In this document: positions 39,570 through 48,497 of the stretch, piece by piece | Numbering within the stretch: the first letter of the stretch is position 1 | Layout: every line of letters starts with the position of its first letter | Assembly: GCA_028285445.1 (NCBI GenBank) | Contig: JANQPQ010000033.1 | Location: forward strand, 16,280-80,279 | Length of the DNA: 64,000 nt | Direction: 5' to 3' | Origin: Cyclobacteriaceae bacterium | Lineage (GTDB): Bacteria; Bacteroidota; Bacteroidia; Cytophagales; Cyclobacteriaceae | Notes under the pieces: generated by a model | What the model was told of the DNA's origin: nothing | The model's database searches: none | The model's input: the letters and a program-made list of their open reading frames with translations, nothing else | Translations under genes and position numbers: made by a program

Positions 39570-41018
39570 TTACACAAATTTCAGCTTCCTGGCAGCTAGA
39601 ATCACCATCTTAAGCAGTAGCCAGCCGTGTTTCCAACGTTGAATATTGGTTTCTCCATAAACTCGCTCCTTGTAGCGAATAGGGATATCCAGAATTTTTA
39701 AGTTTTGTTTTGCGGCCCCAAATATCAGATCGAAATCTCCGAAGGGATCAAAATCTCCAAAATACTTCCGCGCCTTGGCTATTCTTTCGTAATCCTCCTT
39801 CCATAGGCATTTGGTTCCACAGAGGGTATCTCTAATCCGTTGTCCAAGCAGATAACTAAAGGCGTTACTAAAGAATTTGTTACCTAGTAAGTTAAAAAAC
39901 CGCATAGCGTACTTGTCCATTGGATATACCAAGCGAACGCCGTTTGCGAAGCTGCATTTATTGGTGACTAAAGCTTCGTAGAATAGATAAAGTTTTTCTG
40001 GAGGTACGGTCAAGTCGGCATCAAGTATCATCAATATCTCGCCAGAAGCTTGCTCAAATCCTTTTCGCACAGCATCACCTTTGCCTTTTCCGGGTTGCTT
40101 ATAAAGTTTTATATCACGATCTGGATGCTTGGGAATCTCGTCCTCTATTTTCTGGTAGGTATTGTCCGTTGAATTCCCTTCTACAAAAATCAATTCTGTC
40201 GAGCTACCCAAAAGAGGAGTTCGAGCTATTATATCTTCTATATGCCCCTCCTCATTTCTAGCTGCCACAATTATTGAAACAGTCGCAGGCTTTGAACCAT
40301 CCTCAACCTCTGCTAGCCTTGCAACCATAAAGTTGGCTAATGCGAAATGTCGAAAAAGGGGCATTTTTGCCATGAAATTGTTCAGTGGCCAATTAAACAG
40401 TGGGATCCACAGTGGTAATAGGATTTCCTGCCAGGCACTTACACTCTCAAATCCTGCCAAATAAAAGAGCCCTCTCATATCTCCCCTTGTCAGCCAGTTT
40501 TGCTGCAAAGTGGGCTTCTTTAGACCTAATCTCTGGATAAATTTCAGGGGTCCTTCCCATAGTTTGCTGTAAAAATTGATGACAATTTTAGTGCGCCTAT
40601 GACAATGTGGTTTAAGTTTTTCAAGGGATAACTGGATGTCCCACAAATCGCCAGCTAAATCTGACAGAATTATGTAATCGTACTGGCCTTCCAATTGGAA
40701 ATCCAACATGTCGGCATGAATGAACTGGCAATCGGGATAACTATTCGTGGCCAACTTAATGGCCTCTTGACTAAAGTCTACACCTATTTTTTCCCTCCCA
40801 TCTAAATTGCCGATAAGCCTACCATTACCGCAACCAATCTCCAATATTCTACTACCTGCAGGTACAATGTGACTATAGACTTTAAGTAACCTGCGATGGT
40901 AATAGCCACCTAATCTCTTTCTGTTACCAAACTTGAGCCACGATTTATCCCAAAAGTCCTTCCGCTCTTGTTTAAATTTGGCAAATCCATCTTCAGTGTT
41001 GATATCTCGGGTGGTCAT
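39570..41018 (-). CDS. Methyltransferase-glycosyltransferase (GT2) fusion
   Basis: A 482-residue two-domain enzyme. Residues ~38-150 are a class I methyltransferase with ILEIGCGNGRLIGNL (motif I, 58-72), GVDFSQEAIKLA and IHADMLDF. A linker holds a hydrophobic stretch (LPLWIPLFNWPLNNFMAKMPLFRHF). Residues ~246-400 are a dolichol-phosphate-mannose-synthase-like GT2: VSIIVAARNEEGHIEDII, VEGNSTDNTYQ, KGKGDAVRKGF and ILDADL (DAD at 333-335 binds nucleotide-sugar metal). It may form a polyprenyl-phosphate sugar donor for the two membrane glycosyltransferases upstream in the operon (21 bases away). The order of the two activities on one molecule is unknown. Confidence 0.88.
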   Translation of the reverse strand: MTTRDINTEDGFAKFKQERKDFWDKSWLKFGNRKRLGGYYHRRLLKVYSHIVPAGSRILEIGCGNGRLIGNLDGREKIGVDFSQEAIKLATNSYPDCQFIHADMLDFQLEGQYDYIILSDLAGDLWDIQLSLEKLKPHCHRRTKIVINFYSKLWEGPLKFIQRLGLKKPTLQQNWLTRGDMRGLFYLAGFESVSAWQEILLPLWIPLFNWPLNNFMAKMPLFRHFALANFMVARLAEVEDGSKPATVSIIVAARNEEGHIEDIIARTPLLGSSTELIFVEGNSTDNTYQKIEDEIPKHPDRDIKLYKQPGKGKGDAVRKGFEQASGEILMILDADLTVPPEKLYLFYEALVTNKCSFANGVRLVYPMDKYAMRFFNLLGNKFFSNAFSYLLGQRIRDTLCGTKCLWKEDYERIAKARKYFGDFDPFGDFDLIFGAAKQNLKILDIPIRYKERVYGETNIQRWKHGWLLLKMVILAARKLKFV

Positions 41019-41039
41019 ACTGTTAATTGCTTTAGAATA

Positions 41040-42740
41040 TCAGTTGGATTGAGCACTGTTTACTTTAAGCTCTACAATGTCGCCACCAATATCAACTGGT
41101 TCCAAATCAGTTAATGTGGCATCTAACTTATCCAGGAAATCAGAATGGATCAATACCCGACTATTAACCTCACCCAGATCCGCCCTTATTTGCTCCTTTA
41201 GCTCTCCGGCATTGTAATCAGTAAATCTGCGCCATTTGATTTTTGAGAACTTGGGAGCATAGTAGTCAACAACTGTTTCTGTGGGGTAGTAACCCAGGTC
41301 TAAGTCATGGTAGAAAATCGCATTTTCAGATGCAGCTAGGGCCTCCTGAATGTATTGGCTATGGGCGTAATAGGGGTGCTCATTCGCCTCTTGCCCTCTG
41401 TAAACTCCAGCAGAAACGGAAAAGACATTGTAAAAAAAACCTGAAACCACAAAGACCCCGATTAAGAAAATCGGCCAAGCTTTGCTTTCGGTACTGGCCT
41501 TACCATAATTGACTGAGATCAGTAGCAACAAATATGCGGGCAAAGCGGCGGCAGAGTAAGATGATGCAGGTCTTAAAGTGAAGCCAAGAAAAAATAAGAC
41601 ACTGGTAAACACACTCAAATAAAAAAGCCCTTTGAAGTTCTCTTTAATTTTGCTCCTAAAGCGCACCATACCAAACACTGCAATAGCAATAAGACTTCCA
41701 AGATGTAACACATAGGTTGGGAATTCCCATTTGCCCCTGCTGGCAGATATAGGCTCCGGATGCCAGAATTGATAATATGAATCAATGTTGCGATTAGCGA
41801 TTTGGTACAGAAACTGCCTTAAGTTAATATCCAGGGCCTGGAGAAAAGTGCGTTGCTCAAATCCGAAGCCTCCCAAATATTCTACTTCAGAAACTTTTTT
41901 AAATATTTTGAAGGGGTTGACCTCGTCCCACAGTTGAGCCTCAAGTGCATAGAACAATATCGCCATTGGTACTGAGCCTATCAGGAAAGGAAGCAATTTC
42001 CGTATTGCGGGTCCCAATCGATTTTCGCTCTTTTTGATTGAGGCGAAAACAGCAAAAAGGAAACAACCGATAGCGAAATAGATTTGTGAAATATGCATGA
42101 ACACAGCTAAAGCTGCCAATAGCCCAAAACAGAATAGCAGTATCCTTCGGTTTGTTTCGAACCACAGGGCGCCAACAACAAACCCGGTTAATGCCACTGC
42201 CATCGCCAGGCCAATACCGCTATTTTGAATGCCCCAAACCCAAAAACCGTAAGATGTTGCCACAAATAAAAATGCCATTGCCGCGACAACAAAATTTCGC
42301 GTAAGTCGAAATACGTACCAACCAAACAGGAATACCGCCGATGAAACACCCAGCCTTACTGGCAAGCTTCCGAGGGTATAGGCCTTCTCGTAGAATTGAG
42401 GGTCTTCCTGGTTGAGAAAACCCAGCTTGGTGGCAAATGCTACTAACTGGCCAGGAACCAACGGGTAAAGGATATGATGTGGTTTTAGATACGCCGGGTT
42501 TTCTAGAGCCAGCCTCATATGAATGTAGTTATCTCCCAAATGACCATTATTAGCCGGGGAGTAGAACATGGGTTGCGATATGTAAGCAGCGAGAAGGTAA
42601 ACGAATCCTAATACCACAATAAGCCATTTCATTGTGGAATTGATATTATTAGTTTCTAAGTGAAACCCGTAGGAATATTTATTCAGGTAGAGTGAAAGGC
42701 CTACTAGTACTAGGGCTACAAGTATGGATTGCGTCCACAT
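41040..42740 (-). CDS. Multi-spanning membrane protein, likely GT-C glycosyltransferase
   Basis: A 566-residue protein with about eleven helices and a soluble C-terminal ~120 residues. The first luminal loop after helix 2 has GDNYIHMRLALENPAYLKPHHILYPLVP, with acidic and His residues where GT-C enzymes hold their catalytic Asp/Glu. The tail (YHDLDLGYYPTETVVDYYAPKFSKIKWRRFTDY ... RVLIHSDFLDKLDATLTDLE) looks like the extracytoplasmic domain of such enzymes. I do not recognise the family by name. It lies between a GT39/83-like gene and the MT-GT2 fusion in one operon (55 and 21 bases spacing). Confidence 0.6.
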   Translation of the reverse strand: MWTQSILVALVLVGLSLYLNKYSYGFHLETNNINSTMKWLIVVLGFVYLLAAYISQPMFYSPANNGHLGDNYIHMRLALENPAYLKPHHILYPLVPGQLVAFATKLGFLNQEDPQFYEKAYTLGSLPVRLGVSSAVFLFGWYVFRLTRNFVVAAMAFLFVATSYGFWVWGIQNSGIGLAMAVALTGFVVGALWFETNRRILLFCFGLLAALAVFMHISQIYFAIGCFLFAVFASIKKSENRLGPAIRKLLPFLIGSVPMAILFYALEAQLWDEVNPFKIFKKVSEVEYLGGFGFEQRTFLQALDINLRQFLYQIANRNIDSYYQFWHPEPISASRGKWEFPTYVLHLGSLIAIAVFGMVRFRSKIKENFKGLFYLSVFTSVLFFLGFTLRPASSYSAAALPAYLLLLISVNYGKASTESKAWPIFLIGVFVVSGFFYNVFSVSAGVYRGQEANEHPYYAHSQYIQEALAASENAIFYHDLDLGYYPTETVVDYYAPKFSKIKWRRFTDYNAGELKEQIRADLGEVNSRVLIHSDFLDKLDATLTDLEPVDIGGDIVELKVNSAQSN

Positions 42741-42795
42741 ACTACTATAGAATTTTCCTTTTGAGGATAGAGTCAGTCATAAGGTCATCCTAACT

Positions 42796-44907
42796 TCAAT
42801 CTGTTTGTCTTCTCAATGTTAGGTTTCTAATATATGCGTTTCGGTCCTCTTCGGTCTCAGCATCGTAGTAATCGTTCAGCATAATTACCTGAATATTGGT
42901 CATATCTTCTCCGTTGCCCTTAATCACCATTTTTACGGGCGTCCAATTTGTCGACTTTACATTGATTGTTGCCAGTGTATCTTCTTCCTGCAACAACGAC
43001 ACTGTAGGCAGTTCTCCAGCGGCGATGGTCCCTGTTAGTTCAAAACTGAGATAATACTCAGCCTCAGGAAGTTTGCCACGATATATACTCCGCGGGTAGT
43101 GATCTGCAATGCCAACTGAGGCCAGCCGTACTTTGGGAACTACATATTGCTGCATTAGCCGTGGTGGGTAACTGCTGCCTGTAAGTACATTTATCTGCGG
43201 ACTAACAATCGGAACCCAGGGAGCCTTGTCGTGTAAGTAATTGATTTTTGAGCCTTGCGATTGAAATTCCAAACGGGCTGATACAGTTTCATTTATCTTC
43301 GGCACAAGAATACTTACCGATGAGTCTACCTCTTCTAAAGGAAAGTCATACTGCGGTACTAACAAGTGGGTGAAAGCACTAAAGGCACTATCCAACTCGG
43401 AAATACTAAAATAGCCGTAATTTCCTTCGAGGCGCTTAAGGTCGTGCATACTTACTCTTAAGCCATTTTCAACCCCGACAAAAATTGAATCGCCTTTCGC
43501 CCGTTGGCCTAATTCGGTCATCAACTTCGTACGTGTATCTCTCACTTGGTTATTATACTGGGCATCGCGGTAGATTTGTTTGAAGTTTGACCAAAGCAGT
43601 AGAAACAACAAAGCGCCTGCAACACTTACCAATATCTCGTGATATCCCTTCTTCTGAAGCAACTTGATCTTTACCTGGATCCAATTTAGCGCAGTAAAAA
43701 TCCCTTCGGCTGCAAAAGCGGCTAGAATTGGGTATAGTAGAAGGAAATTACGGTGGTAAGCAATTTTGTATTTGAATGTGACGTAGAATAGAAAAACTAC
43801 CGGAAAGACCAACATAATTAATGCATCGGAGCTCCGAAGTGGAATTGGTTTTTTTGACAGCCCCTTCAAGTGGAATATTGAAAAGGCTATGCCCATCACT
43901 GAAATAATTCCAATCCACCCAAAACTTGATGCAAGCTCGCCAACTTGGTAGCTGAGGTGCTCCCAACCCGGTTCTTTGGTAAAATGTGGGCCACCATCTT
44001 TATACAAAGCAGAAAGCCATCGCATCCAGTGCATAAAGTGGCTGTTATTTAACCATACTGATGGGTTCCAAAGCAGGAAAACGCCAACTACCATTAATCC
44101 ATGGTAAGTCACTTTCCAAAGGGAGCCGAGGTGGGTTGGGGCCCTCAGTTGGCTGTAATTGAGTAATGCTGCTGTGTAGGGTATCAGGATGGAGGCGGCG
44201 CCGGTCATCTTGCTAGACATAGCCAACCCTGAGGCGATAAAGCTCAAGACTAAGTACCGGCGGTTTTTGCTATGGTTGAACTTGACTGCAAAGTAGAAAG
44301 TAGCGATTATCCATGTACTTAATGGAATATTGGTGGTCACGATGAAAGACCATGCAAAATAGGTGTGGCTGCCAATCAGTATGAGGGCAGCGATAACTCC
44401 GCTGGCCATACCAAACCTCAACCTTACCAGGAAAAAAAGGAATACGACTCCCATCCCCCCCATAATCACATGCCATATTCGGGCCCAGTAGAAAAATCCC
44501 GGATGCGATATGGTAAGCGTTTGTGTGCCATCCAGATCTGTCTTTATATCATTCCAGGAAAGCACTTCGTCATCAGTGAGCTTTAGATATTGAAAGTAGA
44601 GGGCATCTAAGGCCATGCTGGTGAAACGCATGTAACCCCCATAAACTACCTGGGCCGATGATGGTAGAAATTTCGTATGAGGGTCATCATCGTTTACCCT
44701 CTTTAAGCCATTCACCGCCTCATTAATGATTAGCGGCTCATCATAGTGATGCAGGTATGGTAAACCGGTTGGGGCAGATTGAAAACCTGGAATACAAAAG
44801 GCAGCACCCAGAATTAGGCCCACCACCAAACCCTTCATGCGCGTAGGATCAGAAACAAATGCCAGCAACTTTGCTAATGACTTCATAAACATGTTCCAAA
44901 TCATCAT
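42796..44907 (-). CDS. Phospholipid-carrier-dependent glycosyltransferase (GT-C, PMT/ArnT-like)
   Basis: A 703-residue membrane enzyme with about ten helices in the first ~440 residues and a soluble beta-rich C-terminal domain of ~250 residues. The first loop contains GLPYLHHYDEP with Asp56-Glu57, the DE motif of GT39/GT83-type glycosyltransferases. ILIGSHTYFAWSFIVTTNIPLSTWI and GLAMSSKMTGAASILIPY match the family core (family knowledge). It would transfer a sugar from a polyprenyl phosphate to protein or lipid outside the inner membrane. First gene of the three-gene glycosylation operon. An internal ATG (MKSLAKLL) is an alternative start. Confidence 0.82.
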   Translation of the reverse strand: MMIWNMFMKSLAKLLAFVSDPTRMKGLVVGLILGAAFCIPGFQSAPTGLPYLHHYDEPLIINEAVNGLKRVNDDDPHTKFLPSSAQVVYGGYMRFTSMALDALYFQYLKLTDDEVLSWNDIKTDLDGTQTLTISHPGFFYWARIWHVIMGGMGVVFLFFLVRLRFGMASGVIAALILIGSHTYFAWSFIVTTNIPLSTWIIATFYFAVKFNHSKNRRYLVLSFIASGLAMSSKMTGAASILIPYTAALLNYSQLRAPTHLGSLWKVTYHGLMVVGVFLLWNPSVWLNNSHFMHWMRWLSALYKDGGPHFTKEPGWEHLSYQVGELASSFGWIGIISVMGIAFSIFHLKGLSKKPIPLRSSDALIMLVFPVVFLFYVTFKYKIAYHRNFLLLYPILAAFAAEGIFTALNWIQVKIKLLQKKGYHEILVSVAGALLFLLLWSNFKQIYRDAQYNNQVRDTRTKLMTELGQRAKGDSIFVGVENGLRVSMHDLKRLEGNYGYFSISELDSAFSAFTHLLVPQYDFPLEEVDSSVSILVPKINETVSARLEFQSQGSKINYLHDKAPWVPIVSPQINVLTGSSYPPRLMQQYVVPKVRLASVGIADHYPRSIYRGKLPEAEYYLSFELTGTIAAGELPTVSLLQEEDTLATINVKSTNWTPVKMVIKGNGEDMTNIQVIMLNDYYDAETEEDRNAYIRNLTLRRQTD

Positions 44908-45132
44908 CAGTTATCATTTAGCCGCATTCGATCTCTATAGTTGAAATCAAACACGGGTTGGGTTCTAATAATTGATTCTTTATGCAAATGGCGATCGCAC
45001 TTTACCAGCATAATACCTAAAATGATAGGGGTGGGTGGCTGGTTATGGGTTAGCTGGACAAAGCTAATTAATAATCTCAACTTATTAGGTATACACCCAA
45101 AAGTGGATTAACCCCCATCCAAGGATTTTGAA

Positions 45133-45163
45133 TTGGCTGAACAGCAATCTTCTTGTACATTTA
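45133..45163 (+). promoter_or_regulatory. Promoter of the S9 peptidase operon
   Basis: TTG (45133-45135), 20-base spacer, TACATTTA (45156-45163, one mismatch from TAnnTTTG). It lies 21 bases before the ATG at 45185. Confidence 0.5.
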
Positions 45164-45184
45164 GGTACTTATAATTATCCACTT

Positions 45185-47218
45185 ATGAAACGACATCTCT
45201 TAACCCTTATAGTGACTTTTCTTGCGATCACTTCTTCTATACTTGCTCAGGAAGCTTCTCATTTCTCCAATATGGACGTATTCGAGCTGGAGTGGGTAAA
45301 TTCCCCACAAATATCTCCAGACGGAAATACCATCGTCTACGAACGGCGCAGTATGGATATCATGACTGATCGCCGAACCTCGCGGTTGTGGAAAGTGAAT
45401 ACTGATGGTTCGGGCCATATGAAACTAACAAACAGAGATAGAGGCGAATCCGGGGCACGCTGGTCGCCTGATGGCAGTAAAATTGCCTTCACGAGCGGCA
45501 CAGAAAATGGCTCAGAGATATTTATTTATTGGGTTCAGTCTGGTATTATCGCCAGGGTGACTCAACTAAATCGGTCACCACGCGGTCTAACATGGTCTCC
45601 CGATGGTTCACAGTTAGCATTCTCGATGTTGGTGCCGGAATCGGCACCGAGGTTGGTTTCTCCACCTAAGAAACCAAAAGGAGCAAAGTGGGCAGCTCAC
45701 CCTAAAGTCACAACAAGATTAAGGCACGAAGCTGATGGCTCAGGTTATATCGAGCCGGGTTATTCTCACTTGTTTGTAATTCCCGCCGATGGCGGCACAC
45801 CAAGACAAATCACTTCAGGTGAATTCCATCACCGCAGTGCACCCGTCTGGACTAAAGATGGCAAATCGCTGGTCTTTTCAGGCAACCGAAATGCCGACTG
45901 GGAATATGATTTCAGAAACTCCGAGCTTTACAGCGTTAGTATAGCCGATGGTCAGGTAACGGCACTCACAAGTCGCAAGGGACCTGACCATAGTGCGGCT
46001 ATTTCCCCTGATGGTCGGACGATATTATACCTTGGCTATGACGATAAGGTGCAAACCTACCAGGTAACAACGGTCTACACGATGAACCTGGATGGTTCTG
46101 GTAAGAAAGAGATCAAAACTAATCTTGATCGTAGCATGTCAAGCGTAAAGTGGGATACCAAGGGCGCTGGATTCTACTTTCAATATGATGACAAGGGTAA
46201 TACCAAGATTGGGTATTCCACCCTGAACGGCAAAACCTCAGTAGTAACAAATAATCTGGGAGGTACTGCCGTTGGCAGACCATACGGTGGCGGTTCTTAT
46301 TCTCTTTCCAAGAATGAGAAAATTGCATTTACGCATACTACCCCCTATCACCCCGCAGAGCTTGGCCTGGTACAAAAGGGTGGTAATGCGCGGTTGGTGG
46401 TAGATCTTAACAATGATCTACTTGGCCATCGCAAACTGGGCCAGGTTGAAGAAATTTGGTATAAGTCGTCGGTTGATAACCTGGATATACAAGGTTGGAT
46501 TGTAAAGCCACCGGATTTTGATGGCAGTAAGAAGTACCCGCTCATTGTTGAAAACCACGGTGGACCAATATCGAATTACGGAGATAGATTCTCACCAGAG
46601 GTGCAATTGTATGCCTCGGCGGGTTACGTGGTATTCTATCCCAACCCTCGAGGAAGTACCGGCTATGGTGAAGAATTTGGAAACGAGCTTTACCACAACT
46701 ATCCCGGTGACGACTACCACGATGTAATGGATGGCGTTGATGCCATGATCGCCAAAGGCTACATTGATGAAAATAATCTGTTTGTAACTGGTGGCAGTGC
46801 CGGTGGTATAATGACAGCCTGGATGATCGGAAAGAACAATCGATTTAAAGCCGCAGCCGTGGTTAAGCCTGTAATGAACTGGATCAGCAAGACTTTGGTT
46901 GCGGATAATTATTTTGGATACGCTAACTCGAGATACCCCGGCCAGCCTTGGGAAAATTTTGAAACCTATTGGAAATTTTCTCCAATATCATTAGTAGGGA
47001 ACATCCAAACACCCACATTGGTAATGGTAGGAACCGCCGATCTCAGGACACCTTTGTCCGAATCAAAGCAGCTTTATCATGCCCTTAAGATCAGAAAAGT
47101 TGAAACTGCCCTGGTTGAAATTCCTGGATCATTTCACTTTATTTCCAACCGACCCAGCCAGTTGATAACCAAGATCGATCATGTAGTGGCATGGTTTGAG
47201 AAATACAGGCAAAAGTAG
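45185..47218 (+). CDS. Secreted S9 family peptidase (acylaminoacyl / dipeptidyl peptidase type)
   Basis: A 677-residue protein from ATG 45185 with a signal peptide (MKRHLLTLIVTFLAITSSILAQ). The N-terminal ~400 residues are a WD40-like/TolB propeller (SPDGNTIVYERR, WSPDGSKIAF, WSPDGSQLAFS, ISPDGRTILY). The C-terminal alpha/beta hydrolase has the nucleophile Ser538 in GGSAGG, Asp619 in VGTADLRTP and His651 in GSFHFISNRPSQ, a complete triad. It cleaves short peptides in the periplasm. The stop is 5 bases before an ArsR-family gene, so they are cotranscribed, an odd pairing. Confidence 0.93.
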   Translation: MKRHLLTLIVTFLAITSSILAQEASHFSNMDVFELEWVNSPQISPDGNTIVYERRSMDIMTDRRTSRLWKVNTDGSGHMKLTNRDRGESGARWSPDGSKIAFTSGTENGSEIFIYWVQSGIIARVTQLNRSPRGLTWSPDGSQLAFSMLVPESAPRLVSPPKKPKGAKWAAHPKVTTRLRHEADGSGYIEPGYSHLFVIPADGGTPRQITSGEFHHRSAPVWTKDGKSLVFSGNRNADWEYDFRNSELYSVSIADGQVTALTSRKGPDHSAAISPDGRTILYLGYDDKVQTYQVTTVYTMNLDGSGKKEIKTNLDRSMSSVKWDTKGAGFYFQYDDKGNTKIGYSTLNGKTSVVTNNLGGTAVGRPYGGGSYSLSKNEKIAFTHTTPYHPAELGLVQKGGNARLVVDLNNDLLGHRKLGQVEEIWYKSSVDNLDIQGWIVKPPDFDGSKKYPLIVENHGGPISNYGDRFSPEVQLYASAGYVVFYPNPRGSTGYGEEFGNELYHNYPGDDYHDVMDGVDAMIAKGYIDENNLFVTGGSAGGIMTAWMIGKNNRFKAAAVVKPVMNWISKTLVADNYFGYANSRYPGQPWENFETYWKFSPISLVGNIQTPTLVMVGTADLRTPLSESKQLYHALKIRKVETALVEIPGSFHFISNRPSQLITKIDHVVAWFEKYRQK

Positions 47219-47223
47219 GCTGA

Positions 47224-47568
47224 ATGCGAATCCGGACTGAAATATCAAGCTCCTACATCAACGATTCTGATAAGTCGATTGCGGAAATAGCCAACGCATT
47301 AGCACATCCGTTAAGGGTGGCTTTGGTGCGATACTTAAGTAGCAAGAATGGAGGAGAAGGTGTCGACAATATCACCTGCAATAAAGACCTGGTAGAAATG
47401 TTTGATTATTCTCAATCAACAATTTCGCAACATGTGAAAATCCTGAAAGACTGTGGATTGTTTACTACGGAAACTAAGGAAAAATTTACCTACTACTACC
47501 TGAACAAAGAGCTGTTAGATCATTTCGAACAATTTGTTCACCGGATGGGACAACTTAAGCAGCTTTAA
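47224..47568 (+). CDS. ArsR/SmtB family repressor
   Basis: A 114-residue winged-helix protein: IAEIANALAHPLRVALVRYLSSKN (helices 1-2), SQSTISQHVKILKDCGLF (recognition helix, about 63-80) and the wing TTETKEKFTYYYLNK. Cys52 lies in TCNKDL, at the place of the first Cys of the CVCDL metal site of ArsR, and Cys77 lies in the recognition segment; the second Cys of the classic site is Lys54. A metal(loid) or thiol-reactive inducer is plausible but not shown. It is the best candidate to bind the palindromes TATCGT-N6-ACGATA at 47602 and 51098. Confidence 0.9.
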   Translation: MRIRTEISSSYINDSDKSIAEIANALAHPLRVALVRYLSSKNGGEGVDNITCNKDLVEMFDYSQSTISQHVKILKDCGLFTTETKEKFTYYYLNKELLDHFEQFVHRMGQLKQL

Positions 47569-47601
47569 TAACTCACAATGGGTGCAGGATTGCATCAAAT
47601 G

Positions 47602-47619
47602 TATCGTATAATTACGATA
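47602..47619. promoter_or_regulatory. ArsR-type operator, copy 1
   Basis: TATCGTA-TAAT-TACGATA, i.e. TATCGT-N6-ACGATA with 7-base arms. It lies 14 bases before the start of the DMT transporter gene and 33 bases after the ArsR stop. The same motif with the same spacing recurs at 51098. Confidence 0.75.
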
Positions 47620-47633
47620 TACGATTATTATTC

Positions 47634-48497
47634 ATGGGTCAAGGTAAAATTCATCTGTTCATCTTCATTGCGGTAATATCCTGGGGCTCATCTTATATAG
47701 CTGTAAAAGCAGGCCTTGATGGCTTCAGTCCCTATCAGCTTGCTACCTATCGCTTCGCAGTTGCTACCTTAGGATTTTTGCCAATCATCTTGTACAAAGG
47801 CCTAAGAAAAATTCCCCTTAAAGCCATCCCCACGCTGGCGATAATTGCAATTGTTGGTATCGTAGTTTACCATCTGGCGCTTAACGCAGCTACCGTATAC
47901 TTCTCACCAAACGAAGTGAGCTTTGCTGCCAATTCTTCGCCGGTGTTCATGGTGTTTTGGGCCAAACTCTTCCTTCAGGAAAGTATCTCGCTCAAATCCT
48001 GGTTAGGAGTAATCCTGGCCTTAGCTGGCGTTTCACTTCTGTCAATTGACGATATCAGTGATTTGAGAATCCAATCTCTATTGCTATTGGCAATTCCCCT
48101 CTCCTCTTCGCTATTCTTCGTTTTGCAAAAGCCCTTGCTCAAAAAAATGCAGGCTTATGAAGTGATGTTCTTTGCCGTAGCATTGGGTGCTATTGTATTG
48201 CTGGCATTAGATCATACCTTTATTTATGAAGTGAAGAAAGCATCTTTCATTGCTAACTTTTCGGCCATATACTTGGGCATTCTGCCGACCACAATTGCCT
48301 TCATCTTGTGGGCAGACGTTCTGAAATCCATCAAATTGAGCTATGCCTCAAATTTTATCTATTTGGTTCCTTTGTTCACTGTAGTATTTTCATGGATTGC
48401 TTTCGGAGACTTTCCTGGTGCCGTTAAGCTCTTCGGTGGAATTGTAATTCTTCTTGGGGTCTATATAACATCAAGTTCAAATATCAGTCATGAGTAG
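47634..48497 (+). CDS. DMT (EamA) family transporter
   Basis: A 287-residue protein with ten membrane helices in two EamA repeats: IFIAVISWGSSYIAVKAGLDGFSPYQLATYRFAVATLGFLP at the start, FAANSSPVFMVFWAKLFLQESISLKSWLGVILALAGVSLL in the first half and SAIYLGILPTTIAFILWADVL ... LVPLFTVVFSWIAFGDFPGAVKLFGGIVILLGVYI in the second. EamA proteins export metabolites, amino acids or drugs. It is directly under the ArsR-type operator and overlaps the MerB-like gene by 8 bases, so it probably removes the product or substrate of that protein. Confidence 0.92.
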   Translation: MGQGKIHLFIFIAVISWGSSYIAVKAGLDGFSPYQLATYRFAVATLGFLPIILYKGLRKIPLKAIPTLAIIAIVGIVVYHLALNAATVYFSPNEVSFAANSSPVFMVFWAKLFLQESISLKSWLGVILALAGVSLLSIDDISDLRIQSLLLLAIPLSSSLFFVLQKPLLKKMQAYEVMFFAVALGAIVLLALDHTFIYEVKKASFIANFSAIYLGILPTTIAFILWADVLKSIKLSYASNFIYLVPLFTVVFSWIAFGDFPGAVKLFGGIVILLGVYITSSSNISHE

